Source: Paragordius varius (Eukaryota; Nematomorpha). From it: a stretch of DNA of 64,000 nucleotides. Below are positions 10,799-25,700 of this stretch, one piece after another. Numbering within the stretch: position 1 is the first letter of the stretch; each line of letters begins with the position of its first letter. Under the pieces are notes generated by a model. It did not search any database. It was given only the letters and a program-made list of their open reading frames with translations, and had not been told where the DNA came from. The stretch lies in contig OZ176052.1 of the NCBI GenBank assembly GCA_964247055.1, positions 7,130,001 to 7,194,000 on the forward strand. The letters run 5' to 3'. The translations under genes and the position numbers were made by a program.

Positions 10799-13700
10799 CT
10801 AAATAACAGTTTTTTTAGAGTATTTTTCCCTTTTTATTATAAAAGTAGGGATTAAAAATTGTAATAAGGGTCCATAAAAGCTTAAAAACTCGCCGGCTCA
10901 AGGCTGACTATGATAGAAGCGCAGTTTTAGGGATTCGAACTTTGGCATACACATATAGTGTGAGAATTCGAAGCCCTATCTACTATTCTACGTCCTAATC
11001 AATGTGGTTTTGTTAGTTTCAGATAAAGTTGAAGATTCTCTTGTATAACTGTGACCGTTTTGGTCACTAAATCAAACAGTTTTAAGTTTATAATTATGAT
11101 ATTGTATTATATCTAATGATATTTGATGTAAAAATCATGAAAGTTCAGTGTTATAAGAAAGCTAGACGGTTTTAGAAAAATCACCAATAGGGAATATTTG
11201 TTCAAAAATTGTATTATCAATATTGAACAGCAATATATGGATTTGAGATAATGATGTCTAATTAAAATGTGAATGAGATTATATTTAAAAACGGTGAGAC
11301 GGGTTAGTCTTTACCATAAAATATTAAAATAACTGAAAATATATTAGCAGAGATATTCTTCCAATATGAAATAGCTAATAATAACCAACAGTGGTTTAAA
11401 TCTGAAACCAATATTTATTAGCAGGTTTAATATAGTAAAAATAAATACCCTTGCTCCTAAATAAAAAATCTGCATATATTTTTGTAAAAGACCAACAACC
11501 GGTGTTTTTAGCGTCCAAAAATCTTAAAAAATCTCAAACGCATTCTGTAGTTTGGAACGTATTTTAATCTAGAGTGGATAATATATAATTTATAATGTAT
11601 TACTATCATCACTTGTCGAATGAAATGGACTATAATCTTTAATCACTTTGAGAAATATCATTTGGAGTTGTGGGACAAAAGGCTTCAAATCTTTACCATT
11701 CTATGAAGATTGTTAAATATAATAATAGGTAAAACCAAACTTTATGACAAAAATATCAAAATATTTGTATGGAGTGGGTATTAAAACTGTAATTAATAAA
11801 TTATTTTATAGTTAATCGCATGACGTACAAAAATAGCAAGTATAAACGAATCCATCTTTTATTTATAAATTTCACATACCTTGAACAATAGCATTCCACA
11901 AACGTTAATGTATTGTGCTTTGATTAAAAAGGAATGCTTTTGCGTTAGAAATCTTAACATTGGCCCAATTATTTTTAAGCAATATGGTTGTAAAGCTTCG
12001 CTGGGAGCGACCTTTATAAGTTCCGAAAGGGCTTGAGAACCTAAATCACGAAGCGTTTGAATTTGTTCTTCATCAAAATGTTGATGATGTTGTTCTGATG
12101 TTAGTGTGTTTTGCTTACCTTGAGGTATCATTGGGGGTAATTTAACCTTAAAGGAAAGAAAATCAAAACTATGATTACTAAATGATAAATGATAACAGAG
12201 TTATATTGTTTAGTATAAATGTGATTTGATTTATACTAAAATATCTTTAAAACCGATTTTATGAATCAACTCTTACATCTAAAATAAATCGTATTATATA
12301 ATCCTGAAAAATGAATAGGAGAGGTTTGGAATTGAGCTACTATATAAAAACGTTCCCCAAAACAAAAATTAAAATTAAATAAATCAACTTTTGAGTATTA
12401 CCATCAAAGCCTTCTCAAGAAGCAAATATAAAATAGGGGACAAAGACGCATATAAAGCGCCAAACTTGATGTCTTTACGCATATAAGCTTCGACGGGTAC
12501 ATCCTTTCCATTTTCCACCACATTTTTATTATTAGTGACGACTGAATCATTTTTTGTGGATAACTGCTGATAGAGTTTAGGATGCATATAGGGTATAACT
12601 TTGAACCCTGGAAGTATAGAGGTTATCGGTGACCAATCTTTTCTAATATCAACAATGACGAAAAAATATATTGTGAAGAATAGAAATTTTTACAGGGCGT
12701 TATTATAAACAATGATTTATACCCCAACATATTTCGGAAAATCACATAATTAAATGGTATGAGAGGCTCTTGATTTGATTCACCAATAATTTCTGTATTA
12801 TGTGTCCTATAATTGGCCATTAAGGGAGCCATGGTCGTAGTTTGATGGTAAGATTTCAAGAAATTTTTGAGTGCCAATAAAATTTCTCTAACGGCTTCAT
12901 TAACGTCCCTCGTTTTGATGGGTTTCGTCCTGTGTTGGAATCTAAGTATGGAATTATTTCCACCATATTGGTCACCATCGTCGTCGTCAGCCTGGCTTTC
13001 ATCGTCATCAGAACGATCGGAATCCTCATCCCCACTCTCAGAAGCGTTGTTTTGCTTGGAATCGGAAACAGTTGCTTGAAGATTCTAAGCAAAAAAAGTA
13101 TTAGGAGGTCATCAAATAATTTGTGCAATTCTAAAAAAAGGTTACATTATAAGGAAGTATCTCTGAGGATAAAAAATATATAAAAATGGTAAAATTGACA
13201 TGTATAATGATTTGCCCAAAATATAATAATTAAATTTAAAAAATTAGTATGATTAAATAACTCAAAATTTCAAAGGCTTAAAATAAAATGTTATTAATAT
13301 AATACATGAAATATCAAATCAAGCAGACATCCAGAAAACAATACAAGGCGCCAATCATTGCTTTTATATAAATTTAGGAGTCCTTTAACGGTATTCAAAC
13401 GATATGGGCTAAGCATGACATTCATAAATGATAAAGTCGGTTCAAATGGATATGGTTCACCTATTTATTCAAAACATTAATATAAATATTTTTACAAACT
13501 AAAATAACAAAAATTAAATTAAATACATAAGAAATTAGAGTCATTTATTATAATTTTTATTTGATTACCATTGATATTTTATAAAAATCAAGATATAATT
13601 AATATGGTCACAAAAACAATCATATTTTTGATAATTTCTAAGTGTAAAAAAATACTAATATCTGTATCATGGGAACCATTTAGAAAGAGATAGAGCATTA

Positions 13701-16700
13701 GTAAAGATGCGATAACAGAATCATTTTCGGGTCCCATATGACATTGAAAATTTTTGAAAGCCACAAAAATTAGTCGATCAAAGAAGACAGCTAAGCTATG
13801 TGGTTGTTCCAACAATGATAAGATATCCGCAAATGTATATAACATCTATGGCAAAAAATGTGATAATTTTACATTTGATTTATAAAATATAATTTTAAAA
13901 GGCAATTATACATCGATTTGATTTTGAAGAGTTGATGAAACATTTTCCTCATTTTTCCTAAAATCTTTATCGGCACATGTGGCATGCAAATAAGCAAAAA
14001 CGTCAATATTTGGCACCATAAAACTAATCGCCTATAATTGAATATTGTTAATGCATAATTCATAGAACGTGAAATTTAATAACAAATTAAATTTTAGATA
14101 TTCTTTAAACTTAAGAAAAATTACAAGTATTGTGGCAAAGATAAGATTATATAACAAATTAGAAATTTTCTAGTTATTGTAAAAAGGTTACTTGTTGAAT
14201 TTTGGGCAACAAAGTGTCAGAATATTTGTCCAAAGAACCCTGACTTGAAAATGATATAAGTTGATAAAGATATTTTGTTTGATTTCCAATCTTTTGATTA
14301 GCCGATTCAAGCTGTATAATTAGTTAATAATTAATAAATAATAATACGATAAGTTTTAATTCAAAGGTGACCCACACGCAGCTTTTTTGAGACTTTGTGT
14401 GCGGCCTGCGAAACATTTGTTAATCATAATTTGTAAAACCCCATGTTCATAAAATCTTGCTACAATTCATATTCGTTAGTCAATTTTTTTCTAAATATGT
14501 CTATCCAAATAGCAAGAAAAAGAAAAATCGTTATATTCCGTTTTCTTTTTGAAGTCATATGTTTGAAATCTAATAAATATTTATGAATGCCCATATATAT
14601 TTTGAATGCGGCCCGTTGTAGTTTTTAGGCTTTGTGTTGGAAAATCCCTGTTTTAATTATAAAATTAATAAAATACTTTGGGAATAATATATGGTAAAAT
14701 GGCACGACTCTTAACTTCCATCAATTCTTTCAAGCCTTCTAATGCAGTGTTTTCCACATACTTATCAGGTTCGGCATGCATCAAACTATTTTGTCGATCC
14801 TAAGATTAATAATCATACATGTGTGTAAAATTAAGAAAATTAAATTTCAGCATGGGTTTATTATAATAATACAAGAACATCACTATAAAAAATAATATTT
14901 TACCTATAAAAATACTAATTCTATAAATCAATATTAATGTGTCTATGAGAACGATTCATATATAAAAGTGTAAATAATTCTTTTTTAAAAAACCTAATAG
15001 TATTTGTAAAAATATTTTTTGCCTTAACTCACCAATTCTTTAATAAGTGATGGTATGATATTTTCCAAAGCAGATGATCCACAAAGGGAATGATATTTGT
15101 CAAAAACCCGGAGACCGACACACCGCATTTCATACGATTCATGGTAAAGACAACGCAGGATTATATAATTCAATGGCTCAGCATACATAATAATCTAACA
15201 CATTAATATTATATGAAAGACAAATTTTAAAGGAACACTAAAATGTTATTTTATATATTCTAATAAAACAATTACAATTAACAAATTTAAAATTTGATAC
15301 ATCATTAAAAATATAACTAGAAAAGCACAGAATAGAATTGCTGAAAAACATTAATTTTTGTAAGTATAACTATGAATCACTGGATTAGTTTCACAAATTA
15401 AATAAAATATTTATTTGAACCTATATTTTAAACACATTTCATGATTTCAAGCAGTTGGAATTTATTTCAAATTTAGAATTTAAAAAATGTTAACCATTTC
15501 TTTGCTACTATTAGCCATGATATATTGAATGGCCAGGCAGCATCCTTGCTGCAACATAATACGCGTTTCATCTATCGATTCATGTAACGATTCTTCTGTG
15601 GAAGAAAAATTGCTAACTGATTCGCTTTCTATTGTATCGTCGTTATTTTCTTCGCTTAATTTGTCGTCCTCAAAATTGTACAAATCATCTTCTAACGTAT
15701 AAATTTATACATTCAAAGTCAGTTTTCGTAAAATAACATGGACAAAAAGTCATAAAATTTACAAATATTGTCATCTATTTTTTTAAAACAAAAAAATCTG
15801 GATCAAAAAGTTTTTTCCATATTTAATATGAAAAAATGAATAAAAACGGATATGTTGACCCTAAAAACATGTATGTAGCTTTCAATTTAATTAATTTATG
15901 AAATATTTAAGATTATGGGGATGAAAATAAAATATATCATAGATACAATTAATATTTTACAATATATTTTTAAAGGTTTTTTATTATTTTAAATTTATTA
16001 ATATATAATTTGGGCAAAGAAAATAGTTGAAATATAGCTATAGTTATAAATTAGTATTGATTGGTAAAGTCAGATAAATACATGTGTATAAAAACGGTAA
16101 ACTCACAAAAATAGTCCGCACAAAAAAAGATGTTTTGCTGTAATATGAAAATTTTAGCTGCAAACCTGCATTTTTTATGGTTGGAACGTTTGTATCTAAA
16201 GTTGTAGGCAAAAGGTTTTCGGCTTCATCGTACACAGTTTTCAGTTTTAACAAAATTTCTGGTAAAACACCCTCCATTTTTTTGACTATACTACCCAATG
16301 AATTTCCTGCCATCTAAAAGGTATTTTCGAAAAATGAATAATTGCCGCATAAATAAACGTAACTAACCAGAAAAATCAATATTTAAACCATAATAATAGA
16401 TTATAAATGTTTTTTGAATAAAACAATGATAGATGTAAATTGTGCCTTAACTATATTTTTTTTACTCTAAAATATATCACAGACTCTCTGACTTCGCCAA
16501 AACAAAATATATATGCAAATTGTGATTCTGGACTCATGAAAGGGGTTTTAGCACTCGTCCGCTCAGGGCTGATAATGATGTTAAAAAATGTTTGGTAATT
16601 AAACCGGAAAACAAAAATATATTGTCATAGCAGATATTCAGATATAAAAGTGGTTAAATCGTAGAATATTTTCGTTTTCCAATATATGCAATTTGACCCC

Positions 16701-19700
16701 ACTTAAATTTACAAAAAAAGAATACTGTTAAATAATTAACAAAAAAGATATACCATAGCTAATTCTTGATCTTTATCGGATGAAGGCTTATTATGAGCAA
16801 TACTATGAACCTCACTATTTGTGTCCTCCTCATCATCGCTAATACCCTCGTCGCCATGATAATCAGTGCTCACATTTACAGTTGATAAACTCAAATGGGC
16901 CAAAATCACAGGGAAAAGAACTGGCAAGATGAGTTTTAAGGCTTTAACTGTATTGGCAACCACAATCTTCCAAACGTGAAGGGCCGCCCCACGAATCTCA
17001 TCATGTATGATATCATTTGAACATAAGTAAAGGCCAGCCAAAATGACTTTGAATGAATCTTGTCCCAAGGCTTCGGAAATGACCTTTATATAAATAAAAG
17101 CAGCATTGGAAAAATATTTCAAATTTTTAGGGTCATAAAAAATTAGAAGTTTGAAATCTATTCAATAGAGAACATGGATTAACTTATTTTTGTATAACCA
17201 GAACTAAACCACTATTTTTTATTTAAAAAAACCATTTTACCAAAAATACTCTATGAATCCTAAATTTTTATAAAACATTAACTTATTAATTAACATTAAG
17301 ATCTATTTAGTTTAAATCCGAAATTTCTTATTTTCAGTTAAAAAGACAATAAAATGATTTATATATTATGTTATTGTGTGGCTTATATGTTAAAGTAATG
17401 TTATTGTGGATATTGATTATGATTCTATCACAAACTAGGTATAAATTATAAATGATGGAATTGACATCAAATTGTTTTAAACAAAAAACAATGGAACAGG
17501 AACCAAATGTTCAGGAATAAATTAACGTTTTTTAGGAATCGCATTCATGAAAAAATAATTTTTGTGAGACAAATAAATAAATTTGGCAGTTCCGGTTAAT
17601 CGACATAAACCAAAAAATATTGGAATTAAACTAAATAAACATACCTTTTGAGCGTTATCACTAGCAAAGGTATCATCATTATCCATAGTTAAAGTTGTCA
17701 TTTTCCCAGACACCCCTAAAAAACAAATGGGATATATATAGCATCTTGCTAACCTTTAAAATCCCTAATTAACAAAAAAATCATAAAGAGAAAACATAAA
17801 AACGAAAAAAATCTAATATATATCTTATCCATTTACAAAAGATGTAGATATAAACTAAGCATTATAATATATAAAAAATAAAGTTTAAGATATTCTTTAT
17901 GAGAAAAACTATATTTATTTTGGTTTTTTCGCATTTCGTCATTATAATTTTAATTTTAACCTGAATTAAACCAACTTAAAAATTGAATATGATATTACCA
18001 GAGAGTTTGAACATTAGTTCACTGATAATTTGCAAACAACTGTAACGTATCCGCCATCCATGTATAACATCGACTTGAGATTGGTGAGTTGAATTGTCTA
18101 AATATGATTTTTCTCCTATTTGATCGATGGTTGGATTAGTGTCATCCTCGGATATGGTTACAAGCGATACATTATCGAAATTAAGGAGGTGTCTATCAAA
18201 AATTTTGAAATATTTATTCAAATATGTGACTAAACCAAATATTTTAATGTAAAAAATATATAACTCTAAACCTTAAATTGAGATATTTCAATGAATCTGT
18301 ATCAAGATTCAATAGTCCCAATTCAATCTGAGGTAAAAACGATTTGGAAACAACATCGATTGAAAATGTGTTTATAATATTTTTCCCAGCTTTAATGGCA
18401 GTTTCCCGCACAAATTCCGATTCATCTGCTAAACCCTAAAAGATAATAAATTTATATTACTAAATAAAAATTAAAATTACACGGCAAAAAGTAAAAACAT
18501 AAAGACAAATATTTTCTTTTCAAACTAATTTTTTCCACATAAACTATAAATTTACAATTTGAAATATATATTTAGTGAGTTATCGATTTGCATTTCTATT
18601 CTCATATCTCCAATCCAAAAATGATTAGTTAAATTTTAAAAAAACCAAGTTTAAAATATGGTTGTATGTTGAAAAAAAACATCAGTGCTATATTTTTACA
18701 TTTCGCCTGGCAAATAATTTATACTGTAAATGGGAAACGAAATTTAATACAATATATAAAATTACCATTAAAAGGGTCGGTACTATCCGATCAATAATGG
18801 GTATAAAAGTGTTTCCAAATACAGTAGGGAGATATATGAATAACATGAGATAACCATCTTTTACGAATGGTGTAACGGTGCGTTGTTTCAACGTATATAT
18901 TATGTCATTAGTTAAGCTTTGTAGTTTGGCATATCCTAATTTGTGGATCACAACACTCATACCTAAACAAAGTTTTTAAGAAATTTACCTTATATTATAA
19001 CTCTAATCCCCTCATTATCGACATAATAATTTTAAGATAATTTATTTTTTCAATTTTTGTGAAAAAATAAAATTCAATAATATTCCACATTAATTATAGT
19101 AATAAAAATATATTTGAGTTTGTGGATGTAATTTGTAGATTGTTTAAAACTTTTACAGGATTAAATTCAAAAAAAGTATGATATAGCTTTTTTTAGCCAT
19201 GATTTCAAGTAGGAAAATAATGATGCCTGCTATTACTTTAGTGAGATACCTCAAAATTATTTCCTTTAAGATTTCCAATTTATATTCCTTGTAAAAATAA
19301 AGTATTACCCTGCGCAGCTCCAGATCGATTAACGCTAGAAACGTCGGAGATAAGAGTTGCCATAAGCCATTCCAATAGTTCTTTTTGCAAATCTTTTATA
19401 CTTTCAAGGGATTCCGAATTTATATCTAATAATAATCGGTGCAAAGTAAAAAAAGTTACTATTTGGTAAAATTTCAAAAACTATTCCGTAAAATGTGTGC
19501 GATAAAATCCATTTTTTTGACAAAGAGTCGCAATTTAAAAAGTAAAAGTCTCCCATATTTATATAACCTAGATATTTCCAAAAAAATGTATGATTAATAG
19601 TATATAAGTTTAAAAGACCCTAAACATTCGATTTCAAAAACTCTGAAAAATTATTGATCCTAAAAATTACGGAGCTAAAAATATAATATTTCAATTTTTA

Positions 19701-22700
19701 AATGATGGTTTGTTATTAAAAAACTTTCAATTTCCAAACCTTACTCTATGTCGATATTTAAAAATGTTTTATCCAAATAAATTTAAAAGCATACCCGTCG
19801 ATTTTTTTATGTTAATAAGGATTGAGACTAAATTTCCTAGGGCATAGGCAGCTTGATTCCTTACCTCAGGTAAAGGATCTATTATGACTAATTTTAATGT
19901 TCGTGCCATGTCTTCCAGGTAAGGATATATATCCTAAATTAAACCATAAATTAGATATTTAATGTATGCGATTGGCAATAAATTAATATAATATGGTCCA
20001 AGCTGTATCGCAAAATACTGAAATGATTAATAAAAAGGTGCTTTTCAGCAATTAAACTAATAACCATATAAAATAGGTTTTTTCAGCATATTTTATCAGT
20101 ACTGAAGTTTATTTTTGGAAGTCGGAACTCCATTTATGGCATGTAATAAGGAATAATTTCATTTCAATCTTTCTATCCCTATGACTTAAAAATTATTATG
20201 ATTAAAAATGCTTTAAAATAAATCACAATGACGTTACTAAATACCCATAAATGTAGTATTCATTATGGCGCTTTATATATTAAATTTCATTAATAAACTA
20301 TAATCCTCTTGGGCAGTTTACATAATTTAAAAAGACAAAACACATTTTATCTCTTTATCATTCCTAACAGTTACATTTAAACAAAAACCTAATATTTATT
20401 AAATATAATATTTCAAAAACCTGAAAAACTAAAAATTTTACCTTTTGTGAGGCATGATGACTAAATATATTGCTAAGTGCTGTGAGAGCTAACCTACGAC
20501 ATTCGCTATTACGGTCATTCATTGCACGTTTAATGACAGGCATAATGAGTGCCAATAAACCAGCATCAATGCAAGAGGGGATGGCCAATACCTTTGACTC
20601 TGCAAATAGAAATAAAGAAAATCTTAGAAAAATTAATAATATGCAAGATAAGTCAAAGTGTGGTAAATAACTTTTTATTCAAAATAGGATTTAAGATATA
20701 TTCATTATTAAAGTTAAGATATTTAAGAGTTTTTATATAATCTATATTTTATATGCTACTAAACACGATAATTGTAAAGCGATTATATTGAAGTGGTATA
20801 CATTAAATTAAAATTCAGTATAACTCAAACCAAACGATATTTGAGATAATAAAAGTTTTTAATTTAACTTGCATTCTAAACGCTTATAAAAATTTGGCTC
20901 ATTTAAGGCATTTATATTAATAAAAAAAGAAAAAAGGGGGTAACCTAATAAATTTTTTAGACATCCCAACATTTTAGTATCGGGAAAACTCATGGCTCCA
21001 ATCAAATCATCTAACAAAGCCAACTTAATCTTTTTCAATTCATCAATATTTAGATCATTGGTGACATTTGTTTTAAGCGTTTGTTTTGAGTCCTTTTCTG
21101 TGCTATCCGCATCAGTATGTGATGTTGGTATCGTAACATTAGAGGAAGAAATAAATGTTGTTGAGATATGTTTAATTGCTTTGCGACTTTCATCACGTAT
21201 TTTATCGTGAGAATCACACAACTTTTCCACCAAATGCGACATAACAATGGGTAAAACGGTATAAATTGTTAAATTTTCTATCATTCAAAAAATGTATATT
21301 TATTTAAAATTAATATTGTAAAAAAATTAATTTCAAAATAGTATACTAAACCGGTGTCTGTATTATTAGTTTCGGGTAATACTGTGGAACTGAGCATTTG
21401 AATGGCAGCTGAAAATATATAAAACTTTATGTAATATAGAAAAGAACAATAATTCTAAATCTATTTCTTTACAATCAGGTGCTAAGACGGTTATGCAAAT
21501 TAATAGATCATGAAAGTCTAATGGTTAAATTGACGAAAACCGTCTATTTTACAGTATTCATGTATAAGACTTGTATTTAGATTTTTTTGTTGAGACTGTA
21601 AACTTATGCAAATATTTAATTTTCTACTCAAACATAGAATTATATAGAGGCAAAATTTTGTTTTTATTGTTGTTAATTTTTACCTGTATCTTAAATTATA
21701 TTTTATATAACCTAAATCGTTAACAAAAAAATTATTTTATTTAAAATTACATTAAAGTTAAAGTGCACAATAATTTTACTAAGCTAAAACAATTTGATAT
21801 TTTATCGAATCATTATAACAATTGCGGCGGCAAATATGAAAGGATAAGATTTAATGTATGTATAAAGTAGTTGTTTAGCATTTTCAAAGAGTCGCGACTC
21901 AAAAAGTTTGTCATTTTGTAGAGATCAATAATATTTCTATCTAAAAGCTAATATAATTAGGGTGTTAAAAATCTATAAATATGGTTAACTAAGGAAAAAA
22001 TTGACTTTTTAATTCAAGATCTTTATATAATAAAAAAGTTTGACTTTTACACATTTTACGTAGACGTATGTTTTTTTACAATTTACTGTATAAAATATAA
22101 AATCAAACCAAAACTATTCATGGTGAACAACAGATTGATAAGGTTTTGTATTAACAATTCTTAAATCCGTGTATAATTATATAAACCCAAACTTGAAAAT
22201 TATTTAAAATATTATGAAAATTAAATTGAAAACTAAATTTTAAAATTTACACGGAAAATACTGATAGATATACGAAACCCTTCGTCAATGATAATCGCAG
22301 ACTAGTTTCGTGCTTTTAAGCACTCATTAGTATTTTCAGTTTAAATTCAATTTAATTTACGTATCGTTTTAAGTTTTTTCGTTAATATCACTTGAATTAC
22401 GGATTAAACTGTTAAAAAAACCTATTTGAGTTCTCCATGCAGCTTGTGCGTTAGATAAAGCTTCTACCAAGGTCGGAATGATGCTTTGCGTGAGTTCCAT
22501 AGTTTTAGACATGGCACCAAAGGTATCAGATGCGGCTTGTCGTACTGCACTAGCAGTATCATTCCCATAACTGTACATAAGTAGGACCGGCAATAACTTT
22601 TCCAAAAGATGGCGTTTTAATTCAACTATCTGTTCACACTTGAGTGTTAATGGCTCTGTTGTAAAATAATCGTGAAATTTTGGATAAGTAAAATAATCTA

Positions 22701-25700
22701 AATAGCTTAAGGGTTATTTTTATGAATAAAAGGACTATGGTGTAACAAAGTGTATAGAAAAGAAGGATGAATATGTTATAAAATAATTCTGTGTATTAGT
22801 TAAAGTAAACGGTATGAACGATGACCAAAGATAAGGGAAAATATATAAAATGTTTAAAACAATAAGGTTAAAATAAGAAGTGTCAAAAATAAAATTTTGA
22901 TTTTCGAGGAGATTCAAATGGGTGCACAAAGTAATGAAACAGGTTGTCAAAATTGATTTACATACGACAAACAAAGATATAAACCCGATACTCTGTGGAC
23001 TCGTTTAATATCCGGAAAATATTATAAAAATTAAACCTATATTTATTTACCGTTTTTGTGGGACATGGGATCAATAAAAACATTATTTTCAATGTTGAAG
23101 ATAAGTGCTGTTATTGCTTGCAACATAAAGAGAGATCCTAAAAAAAATAGTTTGAAGAATATGGTAAAAAATTATTATTTTTAAATAAACAAATAGATAT
23201 ACCTTCACGTTTGTATACCGACTTTTTATCCGTATTTTGTTTTAATGTTTCATTGAGTTCTTTAATCAAATGATCGAAACTTTCAATAAATTTATTTGTA
23301 TGTGTGGCATCCGTATTATCATGCGCATATTCAAAAACAATTTTGTCATCCAAAGCAAAATTTTGAAATGAAAACCAAATAGCTGCCATTACATATGCGC
23401 TAGCTTTTCGCTCGCAAAGTGAGCTTTTTAAGGCTAAATATAAAATATTTTATATTAATATTATTCGTAAAGCTTTATCATAGTTTGATAAGTAGACGCT
23501 AATAAAATGTGAACATATACATTTATATACTATTTCCAAATATCTAAAAAATATAATTTAGAAGCTATTTATAAAAAGCAAACTACTATCAACTTGCTTC
23601 TTGACCAAAAATATCAATTAAATACTAGTATTTATACATATATATATATATATATATATATAAAATTCAAAATTGGAAATCTTGATATGATAGGTATATA
23701 CGCTTACCCTATTATTTATCAATAAATTTTGATGGAAATGAAAAAATCTTTTATTAAAGTATTAAGATATTCTCAACTAACAAAAAATAGACCTTCTGTC
23801 GTCAATAAAGTGGTAGAATGTTTGAATTTTTCTTGCAAATTTTTTACCAAGACTGGTGTTAAATCGTTGGTTTTGATTGCACTTTTGATTAGGACATATA
23901 ATAGATATGATGTCATTTCTTGCACCTATTTGGTTGTTAAAAAAACTTTTGAATTATATATCCTTGATACATAATTGGATCTTTAATTTAAATAAACAAA
24001 AGTCCAATATTTATAAAAGAAAACAGTATAAACAATATCCCAATTAATAATAAAGAATTACGTGTTGAGATGGTATTTTAAAACTGTCGTCAATAATTTT
24101 CATGCATTCTGATCCAAAATTTCCATCTTTAAAAGCTGAAATAAAATTTTCATTGTTAAGAATATCAGATAATAGCAATAAGAGATCATATCTGGCAATA
24201 TCAGATTTATCATCTTTTGATAAACCGTTCAATTGTAGTAAAGTATTATTGAATAATACATTGAGTTGTTGAGATTTCTATAAATATGGTAAAAGAGATA
24301 AATTTTGATATATATATATATATTTACCAAGCATGTTTAAATTTAAATATTAAAAAAATGAAATGGATGCAATACAAGATAATAAATGTATATAACAGAG
24401 GTGTCCAACAGGCGACCCGCAAAAAATTTGGAAATTAAGAATTTGCAAAAAGTTTACAAAATCTTAGCAAATTTGATATTTCTTAAGAATTTTTTCTAAT
24501 AAAAAAATACTACATTGCGTTTGCATTTTGAAGTCTTATGTTTAAAATCTAATAAATTATTTAATGCCCATATATTTTCAAATGCGGTCCGCCGATTTTT
24601 TTGGTTTGTGTTAAAAACCTATGTTTTAAAACAAAGGAAAAAATAAATATCAATTATTATTTTATTTGGATTATAAAGGCAAACATGTTCATAATTTAAT
24701 AAAATACTATTAACTATTATAAGCAATTCTGTGTTTGTTTGTAATAATACCATTTTTACTCTAAAATTAGGCTGCCCGGCTATTTAAATATGACCACAAA
24801 ATAGCCGAAATTTGGAAAAAAATTCCAGGAAGTTTCAACCACAATCTAAAAAGCCCCATTTAATTACAGATTAGCGCGTATTAGGTAAAATTTTCAAAAT
24901 TAGTTATTTGATCTTTTTATATTATAAAATTTTCTAACCTCACTAGGTATTTTATTAACAATAGTTCGTGATATGCCAAGGGCTATAAATCTAACTGTAA
25001 AAACTGGGTCTTGTATAACGTGGCCAATACAAAAACCATATATATTATTTATATAGTTGATAATATATTCATTTGTTCCCATTATTAATAATGAGGCGTT
25101 TTTTTCAAAGATTGATTTCACTAATGTTTCTAGGCATTGAAGGACAAACATACGACTATATTGATAGGTTAGACTTAGGCTTTGAGCATCTTTTGCGGTG
25201 TGATAACGTTTTTGAAGTTTAGTGCATTCCTTTTCATATTCCTAAATTAATGGATAAAATGCAAATCTAAAAAATTATATTCCACCATATCCTATTTTTT
25301 CAAACTAGATAATCCCAATCAAGGAAAAAATACACTATATAATATCCGCATCCTTTTATATGATAAACTTCTATTTAAAAAAAGGCAACACAAATTTATT
25401 AAAATGGTTGCAAAACAATTAATAATATCGTAAAGGTGTTTTGAAAAACTTCAAATACGATTTTTTAATGGTAAATGACGGATTAATTAGGTTTTGTAAT
25501 AACAGTTGTACAATCCGTAATATAATGATAATCGAAAATACAATAGGAAATTAATTTAAAGAAAATTATTAACAGAAATTATAAACGATATGTGAAACCC
25601 TTTCGTCAATAGTAATCGTAGACTAGTTTGGTGCTTGTTACTCATCAGTACGACACAACTATTTGACTTGGGGTTTTCACATATCGATTTCGTATATATA

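Noticed and set aside
12867-13183. Two plus-strand frames opposite GCN1
   Set aside because: They are antisense shadows of the acidic insert in exon 13084-12694.
23729-23974. 81-codon plus-strand frame
   Set aside because: It overlaps, in antisense, the GCN1 exon 23925-23793, which has splice sites and homology on its side.
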